From NCBI GenBank assembly GCA_937928335.1, contig CALFWN010000084.1, forward strand, positions 1-6,812: a stretch of DNA of 6,812 nt. Reading direction: 5' to 3'. Below, piece after piece: positions 1 through 5,537 of this stretch (position 1 is its first letter; the number at the start of each line of letters is the position of its first letter). The notes beneath the pieces are model-generated. The model was not told the origin of the DNA. It did no database searches and saw only the letters and a program-made list of their open reading frames with translations. A program made the position numbers and the translations under genes. Origin of the DNA: an uncultured Litoreibacter sp. GTDB lineage: Bacteria > Pseudomonadota > Alphaproteobacteria > Rhodobacterales > Rhodobacteraceae.

Positions 1-1
1 A

Positions 2-1273
2 CCCGGATCACAGGTGGTATCGGCCTATCTTGAGGCGGCCGAGCTGCAGGATGATCTGGATGCGATTGGCTTCAACCTTGTGGGCTATGGCTGCACCACC
101 TGTATCGGCAATTCCGGCCCCATCCAGAAAGAGCTGTCGGACGCGATTGCCGAGGGCGATCTGGTGGCAACATCGGTGCTGTCGGGCAACCGCAATTTTG
201 AGGGGCGTATCTCGCCCGATGTGCGGGCCAATTATCTGGCCTCGCCGCCGCTGGTCGTGGCCTATGCGCTGGCGGGCACGCTGGATATCAACCTGGCCTC
301 GGACGCCATTGGCACTGACAAGGACGGCAATGACGTCTATCTGAAAGACATCTGGCCGACCTCTCAGGAAGTGGCGGAGCTGGTCGAGAAGACCGTGACC
401 CGGCAGGCCTTTTTGGAGAAATATGCAGAAGTCTTTACCGGCGACGAAAAATGGCAGGGCGTGGAGACCACCGACAGCCAGACCTATGACTGGCCTGCCA
501 CCTCGACCTATGTGCAAAACCCGCCCTATTTTCAGGGGATGAGCAAGGAGCCGGGTGTGATCTCGGACGTCAAGGGCGCGAAAGTACTGGCGCTTCTGGG
601 CGATATGATCACCACCGACCATATCTCTCCCGCCGGTGCGTTCAAGGAATCGACCCCCGCGGGCCAGTATCTGATCGAGCGGCAAGTGGCCCCCCGCGAG
701 TTCAACTCCTACGGGTCGCGCCGCGGCAATCACGAGATCATGATGCGCGGCACCTTTGCCAATATCCGCATCAAGAACGAGATGCTGGACGGTGTCGAGG
801 GCGGCTATACCAAAGGGCCGGACGGGGCGCAGGCCTCGATCTTTGACGCGGCGATGGCGCATCAGGAAAACGGCACCCCGCTGGTGATTTTTGGCGGCGT
901 GCAATACGGCGCCGGCTCTTCGCGTGACTGGGCGGCCAAAGGCACAGCGCTTCTGGGCGTGAAGGCCGTGATTGCGGAGAGCTTTGAGCGCATTCACCGC
1001 TCCAACCTTGTGGGCATGGGCGTGATCCCGTTCGAGTTCACGAATGGCGACAGCCGCAAATCGCTGGGCCTGACCGGCGAGGAGACGGTGGATATCACCG
1101 GGCTTGAGGGCGACCTGAAACCTTTGTCTGAGGTGCCATGCACCATCACGATGGCGGATGGCACGGTGAAGGAGATCATGCTGAAATGCCGGATCGATAC
1201 CGCGATTGAGAAAGAATATATCGAACATGGCGGCGTGTTGCATTACGTGCTGCGCGATCTGGCCGCCGCCTGA
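2..1273 (+). CDS. acnA: Aconitate hydratase AcnA, C-terminal part (5' end outside window)
   Basis: TCA-cycle enzyme that isomerises citrate to isocitrate through cis-aconitate with a [4Fe-4S] cluster, in the cytoplasm. The reading frame is open from base 2 and gives 423 residues, roughly the last half of an AcnA/IRP1-type aconitase (usually about 890-930 aa). The GTG at 14 is an internal Val codon, since PGSQVV upstream of it is already aconitase sequence. The motif YGCTTCIGNSGP (Cys codons at 92-94 and 101-103) supplies two of the three cluster-ligating cysteines; the third should lie upstream of the window. The swivel domain begins near MITTDHISPAGAF (about 604-645) and contains FNSYGSRRGNHE and the substrate-binding loop GAGSSRDWAAKG (about 910-942). 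The C-terminus, with EHGGVLHYVLR, is intact and ends in TGA. A strong terminator follows directly, so this gene ends its transcription unit. Identity is very secure; only the start is missing. Confidence 0.97.
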   Translation, partial: PGSQVVSAYLEAAELQDDLDAIGFNLVGYGCTTCIGNSGPIQKELSDAIAEGDLVATSVLSGNRNFEGRISPDVRANYLASPPLVVAYALAGTLDINLASDAIGTDKDGNDVYLKDIWPTSQEVAELVEKTVTRQAFLEKYAEVFTGDEKWQGVETTDSQTYDWPATSTYVQNPPYFQGMSKEPGVISDVKGAKVLALLGDMITTDHISPAGAFKESTPAGQYLIERQVAPREFNSYGSRRGNHEIMMRGTFANIRIKNEMLDGVEGGYTKGPDGAQASIFDAAMAHQENGTPLVIFGGVQYGAGSSRDWAAKGTALLGVKAVIAESFERIHRSNLVGMGVIPFEFTNGDSRKSLGLTGEETVDITGLEGDLKPLSEVPCTITMADGTVKEIMLKCRIDTAIEKEYIEHGGVLHYVLRDLAAA

Positions 1274-1289
1274 TCTGATCGAGAGCTGC

Positions 1290-1335
1290 AAAAATGGCCC
1301 GCCCCAACGATGTTGGTGCGGGTCCGTTTTTATTT
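1290..1335 (+). terminator. Rho-independent terminator after acnA
   Basis: The left arm 1298-1308 pairs with the right arm 1312-1322 around a 3-base GAT loop. That gives ten pairs with one C/T mismatch (1303/1317). The stem can extend through GG 1296-1297 with CC 1324-1325, with T1323 bulged. A T-rich tract (1327-1335) follows, and an A run (1290-1294) precedes the stem. The A/T symmetry means it could also work on the minus strand. It begins 16 bp after the acnA stop codon. Confidence 0.85.
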
Positions 1336-1440
1336 GGGGGGCTTTGCCCCCGACAGGATGCAGGCTCTGCGCCTGTAAACCTTCTCCGCTATTGGGGGCT
1401 CTGCCCCCAAACCCCCGGAGGTATTTTTGAAGCAATGATG
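1336..1440. repeat. GC-rich stem-loop intergenic element (probable Rhodobacterales dispersed repeat)
   Basis: Three consecutive hairpins fill the gap after the acnA terminator. The first pairs 1337-1342 with 1346-1351 (GGGGGC/GCCCCC, TTT loop). The second pairs ACAGG 1353-1357 with CCTGT 1372-1376 and GCAG 1360-1363 with CTGC 1367-1370. The third pairs 1392-1399 with 1403-1410 (TTGGGGGC/GCCCCCAA, TCT loop). They are followed by CCCCCGGAGGTATTTTTGAA at 1412-1431. The first and third hairpins are near copies of each other. From memory, a GGGGGCTC-GCCCCC stem followed by CCCCCGG-TATTTTT is common between genes in Rhodobacterales genomes; this was not searched. No convincing coding sequence lies in 1274-1467. 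Confidence 0.6.
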
Positions 1441-1497
1441 GGAGAGAAGTGTTGCGAGGGGTTGGCTGTGTCGGGCGCGGCGGGCATGTTGGGTTTT

Positions 1498-1941
1498 ATG
1501 AAAGGCTTTCCTGATCTTCCGCCGATTTGGCTAGTGGCGTTTCTGGTGCTGAACTGGGCCGTGGCTCTGGTTTTGCCGGGCTGGTCGAGCGGTCTGCTGG
1601 AGGGCGCAAGCTGGGCGTTGATCGGACTGGGGCTGGGCTTGATCGGCTGGTCGGCCTACTGGTTCTGGCGACGCAGGACCACCATCGAGCCGCATCATAT
1701 GCCGGGTGCCCTGATCGTCGAGGGGCCGTTTCGAATATCGCGCAACCCGATCTATCTGGCGCTGCTGATCATCTTGCTGGGTGCGGTGATCGGGCGGGGG
1801 CAGCCGCTCTGTCTGATCCTGGTGGCGCTGTTTTACCGGGTGCTGAGCGCGCGGTTTGTGCGCCCCGAGGAGGACGCGCTGCGTGCGGCGTTCGGTGCAG
1901 AGGCTGACAGCTATATGGCCCGGACGCGCCGCTGGTTGTGA
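1498..1941 (+). CDS. Isoprenylcysteine carboxyl methyltransferase (ICMT/PEMT) family membrane protein
   Basis: Small integral-membrane protein of 147 aa in the family that includes isoprenylcysteine carboxyl methyltransferases and phospholipid methyltransferases. Members transfer methyl groups from S-adenosylmethionine at the membrane, but the bacterial substrate is generally unknown. Hydrophobic segments lie at about residues 9-28 (IWLVAFLVLNWAVALVLPG), 38-55 and, after the motif, 83-115. The motif GPFRISRNPIYLALLIILLG (about 77-96) is the family's RNP-x-Y signature. The ending RPEEDALRAAFG...SYMARTRRWL matches the conserved EE-x-L-x(3)-FG...Y...R tail. The start is uncertain. ATG 1498 gives the family-like MKGFPDLPPIW but lacks a clear ribosome site. 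GTG 1468 has GAGGGG at 1456-1461, six bases upstream. ATG 1435/1438 lie in the repeat tail and are less likely. The gene is separated from acnA by a terminator, so it is probably transcribed independently. Confidence 0.8.
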   Translation: MKGFPDLPPIWLVAFLVLNWAVALVLPGWSSGLLEGASWALIGLGLGLIGWSAYWFWRRRTTIEPHHMPGALIVEGPFRISRNPIYLALLIILLGAVIGRGQPLCLILVALFYRVLSARFVRPEEDALRAAFGAEADSYMARTRRWL

Positions 1942-2036
1942 TCGAATTCTAACACCTCCTCGCAAAGGCTTGATTGGTCAGGGACAATGTGAACGGATAC
2001 AAAGGGGGCTTAGTGTCGGGCTAAGGGGACAATTGA

Positions 2037-2780
2037 ATGAAAAAGATTTTGGCAATGCTGAAAGCAGGCAGCCTTGGGGTAGGGCTGTGTGTCGGAATAG
2101 GGACGAGTTTGGGGATCGCAATAGGGGCGGCAACACTGCAACCCGCTCATGCGGATGTGGTGGTGGAGTTATATACCTCTCAGGGGTGCTCTTCGTGCCC
2201 GCCTGCTGACGCGCTTTTGGGCGAGCTGGCCGGGCGAGAGGACGTGATCGCCTTGTCGCTGCATGTGGATTACTGGGACTATCTGGGCTGGAAGGATGAT
2301 TTCGCAGATCCCGCCTTCAGCGCGCGGCAGCGCGGCTATGCGGCCACGGCAGGCCAGAGCATGATCTACACACCGCAGATGATCATCGGCGGCAAGGACC
2401 ATATTGTCGGCACCAAGGCAATGGATTTGGCCGATATGCTGATGCGCCACAAAGAGCAGGAGGCGGCAATCGGGCTTGTGGCAGAACGTCAGGGCGACAC
2501 GGTCTCGATCCGTGCGGAGGCTGCTCAGGCCAGCGCAGGCGGGCTTATTGTGCAGCTGGTGCAATATAGCGCGATGGAAACCGTTTCGATCAAACGCGGC
2601 GAAAACGCAGGGCGCGACATGACCTATCACAACGTGGTCAAAGGCTGGAGCGAGGTTGCGCAATGGGATGGCACGAGCGCGCTGAGCGTGGATGCGCCGG
2701 CAAGCGGTGACAATCCGATGGTGGTGATTATTCAGCGCGCAGGCCCCGGACCAATTCTGGCAGCGGCCAAGGTCAAGTAG
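2037..2780 (+). CDS. DUF1223 family secreted thioredoxin-like protein
   Basis: Protein of 247 aa with a Sec-type N-terminus: MKK, a long hydrophobic Gly-rich stretch, then QPAHA just before DVVVELYTSQ. The likely cleavage is after residue 39, so the mature protein should be periplasmic. The mature part starts with VELYTSQGCSSCPPAD (Cys51 and Cys54), the CxxC-like signature of DUF1223, a family with a thioredoxin-like fold. Further family landmarks are HVDYWDYLGWKDDFADPAFSxRQ and IYTPQMIIGGKDHIVG. The function of DUF1223 is not established; a role in thiol chemistry is inference from the fold and the CxxC pair. The start is well supported: AAGGGGA at 2023-2029 lies seven bases before the ATG. 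It is probably monocistronic on this strand, since 95 bp separate it from the methyltransferase gene. Its stop codon lies inside the end of the convergent acyltransferase gene (8-bp overlap). Confidence 0.93.
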   Translation: MKKILAMLKAGSLGVGLCVGIGTSLGIAIGAATLQPAHADVVVELYTSQGCSSCPPADALLGELAGREDVIALSLHVDYWDYLGWKDDFADPAFSARQRGYAATAGQSMIYTPQMIIGGKDHIVGTKAMDLADMLMRHKEQEAAIGLVAERQGDTVSIRAEAAQASAGGLIVQLVQYSAMETVSIKRGENAGRDMTYHNVVKGWSEVAQWDGTSALSVDAPASGDNPMVVIIQRAGPGPILAAAKVK

Positions 2781-3768
2781 CCTCTTTCGGGCCAGTTTCA
2801 GTTTTAGCTTCGGTTTCGGTTTCGGTTTCAGCTTCGGCCTTGTCCACGGCAAGGCCGGCATGGCGCTCCCACCACGCTTCCTGCTCCGGCTTCCAGCGGC
2901 GGTGAATCCAGAACCACTGGCCCATATGCTGACGCACCAGCGCCTCGAGCGAATCGTTGAGCGCCTGCGTCATTTCCTTGGGGTCGCCATGCGGAACCGG
3001 CGCTTCGCACAGCACCTCGAAATCGAGGCCGTTGGGCTGGCGGATGCCATAGATCGGCACCACCAGCGCGTCATATTTCAGCGCCAGCTCAACCGCTGAC
3101 AGCGCGGTGGGCGCGCGTTTGCCAAAGAAGGTCAGATCGGCCCCGTCGCGCATATATTGGTCAATCAGAAACCCGGTCATGTTTCCGGCCCGCAGGAAGC
3201 GCAGCAGTGCGGTCAGCCCGCGCCGCCCGCGCGGGAAGACCGGCGTGCCGATCTTGCTGATCGCCGCCACGTAATGGCCGTTAAAATAGCCATTGTTCAT
3301 TTCCCGGTAGAGCCCGCCCACATGGAACCCTTTGGCGATCAGCGCCGCGCGCGGGGCGTCGTAATTGCCAAAATGCCCGGTGATCAGAACCACGGGGCGG
3401 CGGTTGGCATGGGCCTCCTCCAGAGCTGCAACGCCCGGGCCGGTGAGCGGCGCATCGGCAAAGCGGCGGGTGAAGGCATGGCCGGAATAGATCTCGATCA
3501 GGGTGCGGCCGGTATTGTCGGGCACCTCGCGGACCAGCCGCTCGACATCGGCTTTGGGCAAATCGGGCATCACATGGGCGAGATTGTCGCGCACCCGCTG
3601 ATTATAGCCGGACCACGGGGCCACGACCCGCGCAAACAGCCAGCCCACCATCGGCACCCGCCAGCGGTAAGGCACCAGCAAGGCCGTGCCTATGATGGCC
3701 CGGATCACCAGATTGCTGGCAAAATCTGCCTTGGTTCTGCGCCCCGGGGCGGTCGGTCCGTGTGACAT
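2773..3768 (-). CDS. LpxL/HtrB-type lauroyl (lysophospholipid) acyltransferase
   Basis: Protein of 331 aa in the LPLAT/HtrB family. LpxL-type members add a secondary acyl chain to Kdo-lipid A at the cytoplasmic face of the inner membrane. The N-terminus has one hydrophobic anchor (about residues 19-33). NLAHVMPDLPKADVERLV followed by NTGRTLIEIYS is the usual lead-in region. The catalytic HX4D motif is seen as GHFGNYD (His132, Asp137). YREMNNGYFN, the PRGRRG patch (about 175-185), GFLIDQYMRDGADLTFFGK and PTALSAVELALKY follow in family order, ending at WFWIHRRWKPE. The last 23 residues are a low-complexity Ala/Thr/Glu tail encoded by hexanucleotide repeats and look like an extension beyond the catalytic domain. 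The start ATG lies three bases after the EamA gene stop, so it is the last gene of the minus-strand operon. It could instead acylate ornithine lipids or other phospholipids; the lipid A role is family inference. Confidence 0.88.
   Translation of the reverse strand: MSHGPTAPGRRTKADFASNLVIRAIIGTALLVPYRWRVPMVGWLFARVVAPWSGYNQRVRDNLAHVMPDLPKADVERLVREVPDNTGRTLIEIYSGHAFTRRFADAPLTGPGVAALEEAHANRRPVVLITGHFGNYDAPRAALIAKGFHVGGLYREMNNGYFNGHYVAAISKIGTPVFPRGRRGLTALLRFLRAGNMTGFLIDQYMRDGADLTFFGKRAPTALSAVELALKYDALVVPIYGIRQPNGLDFEVLCEAPVPHGDPKEMTQALNDSLEALVRQHMGQWFWIHRRWKPEQEAWWERHAGLAVDKAEAETETETEAKTETGPKEAT
2794..2841 (-). repeat. Degenerate hexanucleotide tandem repeat in acyltransferase C-terminal tail
   Basis: Eight consecutive 6-base units on the plus strand follow RGYYTY: three are exact GGTTTC (2812-2829), flanked by AGCTTC, AGTTTT and AGTTTC on one side and AGCTTC and GGCCTT on the other. 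On the coding strand they encode an alternating Ala/Thr-Glu tail. Gain or loss of a unit would change the tail by two residues without shifting the frame. Confidence 0.75.
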
Positions 3769-3771
3769 AAG

Positions 3772-4617
3772 CTAGGCCTGTTGTCGTTCCCGGTGCCAGA
3801 CATAGAGACCAGCCGCGGCGATCACAAGCGCACCCAGATAGACCGGTGCGTCGGGGTAATGGCCGAACACGGCGATCCCCCAAAGCGCCGAAAAGATCAG
3901 CGAGGTATAGGAAAGCGGCGCCAGTGCCGAGGCCTCTGCATGGACAAAGGCCGTCGTCAGGAAAAGCTGCGCCGCAGAGCCAAGCGCGCCAACGCAAAGC
4001 AGCATCACCAGATCGCCCATTGCAGGCGTCACCCAGCGAAACGGCACCAGCAGCGTGAGGACCAAAGTGGCGATCAGCGCAGTGTAGAACAGCGAGGTCC
4101 AGACATCCTCGTCGCGGCCCACAAAGCGGGTGGCCAGCGCATAGCCCGAGTAAAACAGCGCCCCCAGCATCGGAAACAGCAGCCAGGCCGAAAACCCGTC
4201 CGTGCCGGGGCGCAGGATGATCAGCGCGCCCAAAAGCCCCGCCCCGACACTGGCGGCCCGGTGCCAGCCAATACGCTCCCCCAGAAACAGCACCGCGCCC
4301 AGCGTCAGAAAGATCGGCGCGGTCTGGGCGATGGCGTTGCTCTCGATCAGGGAGTTCTTCTGATAGCCCACAAAGAAGCTGGTCGTGGCCAGCAAAACGA
4401 AAGCAGAGCGCAGCAGTTGAATGCGCGGATGGCGGGTGCGGATGACCTGACGCAGCCGGGGCGCGGCGATGGCCGTGACCAGCGCCAATTGGCAGGCATT
4501 GCGGAACCACAGGATTTGCACCGTGTCGACACGGGCCGACAGCAGCTTGACGAAGACCTCCATCGTCGAGAAACAGAACACCGCCATGACCATGAGCGCA
4601 AAGCCGTTGCGCATCAT
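3772..4617 (-). CDS. EamA/DMT-superfamily transporter
   Basis: Integral inner-membrane protein of 281 aa with about ten hydrophobic helices arranged as two EamA repeats, the usual size and layout of the drug/metabolite transporter superfamily. The first repeat covers about residues 1-137 (FALMVMAVFCFSTMEVFVKLL; then LWFRNACQLALV; the conserved AIAQTAPIFLTLGAVLFLGERI near 95-116). The second covers about 144-275 (AWLLFPMLGALFYSGYALATR; LAPLSYTSLIFSALWGIAVFGHYPD; then YLGALVIAAAGLYVW). The LSYTSLIFSALWG-to-GALVIAAAGLYV pattern is typical of DMT exporters and permeases. The substrate cannot be read from sequence; members export amino acids, metabolites or drugs. ATG 4617 and ATG 4614 are adjacent and either may be used. 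The gene starts 7 bp after the stop of the alpha-type hydratase gene and ends 3 bp before the acyltransferase, so it is co-transcribed with both. Whether it moves a substrate or product of the hydratase is unproven. Confidence 0.93.
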   Translation of the reverse strand: MMRNGFALMVMAVFCFSTMEVFVKLLSARVDTVQILWFRNACQLALVTAIAAPRLRQVIRTRHPRIQLLRSAFVLLATTSFFVGYQKNSLIESNAIAQTAPIFLTLGAVLFLGERIGWHRAASVGAGLLGALIILRPGTDGFSAWLLFPMLGALFYSGYALATRFVGRDEDVWTSLFYTALIATLVLTLLVPFRWVTPAMGDLVMLLCVGALGSAAQLFLTTAFVHAEASALAPLSYTSLIFSALWGIAVFGHYPDAPVYLGALVIAAAGLYVWHRERQQA

Positions 4618-4624
4618 GGCATAT

Positions 4625-5269
4625 CTACTCGGGCTCTTTGGGCAGGCCGGTGCCGATCATGCTGTCGCGGGTGACCAGCGCGGCCAGCTGCGCCTGATCC
4701 CAGCCCTGCGTGCCTTCGGGGCGTGCGGGCAGCACGATATAGCGCATATCGGCGGTGCTGTCATGGACGCGGACGGTGGTGGTCTCGGGCAGGGTGACGC
4801 CAAATTCGGCCAGCACGCTGCGCGGCTCCTTCACTGTGCGCGAGCGGTAGGCGCGGGTCTTGTACCAGTCGGGCGGCAGCCCCAGCAGGTTGCGCGGGTA
4901 GCAGCTGCATAAGGTGCAGACCACGATATTATGCACGTCCCGGGTATTCTCGACCGCGACCAGATTCATCGGGCCGATATCGAACCCCATCTCGCGCGTG
5001 GCCTGTGCTGCATCCTTCATCAGGGCTGCATGAAAGTCAGGTTCCGCCCAAGCGCGGGCCACCACCTGAGCGCCATTGGCAGGCGCGCGCGCATCCATTG
5101 CGTCGATCTGCGCGTTCACCTCGGCATTGGTGAACTCACCTTTCTCGACCATCAGCTCGCGGATCGCGATTTCCATTGTTTGCCAGTAGCTCAGCGGCGC
5201 GTCATTATCCTCCCGGTAGGGATGCCCCGAGGGCGACAGGTGGTCGTGGTCGTGATGGTCATGCGGCAT
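4625..5269 (-). CDS. nthA: Nitrile hydratase alpha / thiocyanate hydrolase gamma-type subunit (cobalt type)
   Basis: Metal-binding catalytic subunit, 214 aa. In this superfamily a non-corrin Co(III) or Fe(III) held in a cysteine claw hydrates nitriles to amides, or hydrolyses thiocyanate to carbonyl sulfide and ammonia. The claw VCTLCSC is present: Cys118, Cys121, Ser122, Cys123 (codons 4901-4918). Thr in CTLCSC is the cobalt-type signature; iron enzymes have CSLCSC. WQTMEIAIRELMVEKG, ARAWAEPDFHAALMKDA and RPEGTQGWDQAQLAALVTRDSMIG are the other family blocks. Residue 126, three after Cys123, is Arg instead of the Trp usual in nitrile hydratases; thiocyanate hydrolase gamma, as I recall it, also has Arg there. 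The N-terminus is His/Asp-rich (MPHDHHDHDH), a plausible metal-collecting tail. ATG 5269 is chosen because upstream in-frame sequence is only the shadow of the preceding gene, which it overlaps by 11 bp. The symbol is family-level; scnC-like may be more accurate. Confidence 0.92.
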   Translation of the reverse strand: MPHDHHDHDHLSPSGHPYREDNDAPLSYWQTMEIAIRELMVEKGEFTNAEVNAQIDAMDARAPANGAQVVARAWAEPDFHAALMKDAAQATREMGFDIGPMNLVAVENTRDVHNIVVCTLCSCYPRNLLGLPPDWYKTRAYRSRTVKEPRSVLAEFGVTLPETTTVRVHDSTADMRYIVLPARPEGTQGWDQAQLAALVTRDSMIGTGLPKEPE

Positions 5270-5537
5270 GAGGCTCGATCCAATGCTCGTAAATTTCGGC
5301 GTCCAGCGTGTCTTCGGGATGCTCGGCCTCGGCCCCCCACAGCTCGGCCATCGTGAACCGCACGCGGTAGAGCTGCTTTTCAGGTGCGGGCAGCCCGTAG
5401 GCGCGCTGTTCGGGGTTCTCAAACGGGCCGAGGCCGCGTTCGATGATGCCGGTCTTGCCGCGCAAATAATAGGGCGTGCGCAGATGGCCTGGCGGCGACA
5501 GGGCGCGGATGCGAACCGGGGTGCCGGCCTCAAACAT
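5259..5537 (-). CDS. Nitrile hydratase beta C-terminal SH3-like domain as a separate subunit (thiocyanate hydrolase alpha-like)
   Basis: Protein of 92 aa corresponding to only the C-terminal, SH3-like barrel half of nitrile hydratase beta, which packs on the alpha subunit near the metal centre. FEAGTPVRIRALSPPGHLRTPYYLRGKTGII (residues 2-32) matches the family block G-x-x-VR...PGH-x-R-x-P-Y-x-RG-x-x-G. Arg20 in GHLR aligns with the beta Arg (Arg141 in Rhodococcus numbering, from memory) that contacts the oxidised claw cysteines. LYRVRFTMAELWG and DTLDAEIYEHWIEP close the domain; the DTL-x-x-EI-x-E pattern resembles what I recall of thiocyanate hydrolase alpha. ATG 5537 is preferred because GGCGAGG lies about seven bases upstream and it overlaps the previous gene by 8 bp. 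ATG 5552 (MARPRM...) is the alternative. The 3' end overlaps the next gene by 11 bp, suggesting translational coupling for stoichiometric assembly. Confidence 0.85.
   Translation of the reverse strand: MFEAGTPVRIRALSPPGHLRTPYYLRGKTGIIERGLGPFENPEQRAYGLPAPEKQLYRVRFTMAELWGAEAEHPEDTLDAEIYEHWIEPHAA

Noticed and set aside
8..1435. Long minus-strand open frame (475 aa) opposite acnA
   Set aside because: It is antisense to a clear aconitase in a GC-rich genome. The translation is rich in His, Arg and Gly with no recognisable domain, and it runs through the terminator and repeat, so it is a shadow frame.
1970..2000. Possible sigma70-like promoter before the DUF1223 gene (TTGATT, then GGATAC)
   Set aside because: Spacing would be 19 bp and the -10 match is poor. 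It is not distinguishable from chance, although a promoter somewhere in 1942-2020 is expected.
3781..4674. Plus-strand 297-aa open frame opposite the EamA transporter
   Set aside because: The translation is Arg/Gln/His-rich and low in hydrophobic residues, as expected from the reverse of a membrane-protein gene. The minus-strand frame has clear family motifs.
4901..4918. Iron-type nitrile hydratase
   Set aside because: The claw reads CTLCSC, with Thr at the second position, which is the cobalt-type signature; iron enzymes have Ser there.
5270..5533. Upstream extension of the alpha-type subunit to a 302-aa protein
   Set aside because: Residues upstream of MPHDHHDHDH are the +1 shadow of the beta-C gene, are Arg/Pro/Cys-rich and match nothing in the family. 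The 214-aa product has the expected size.
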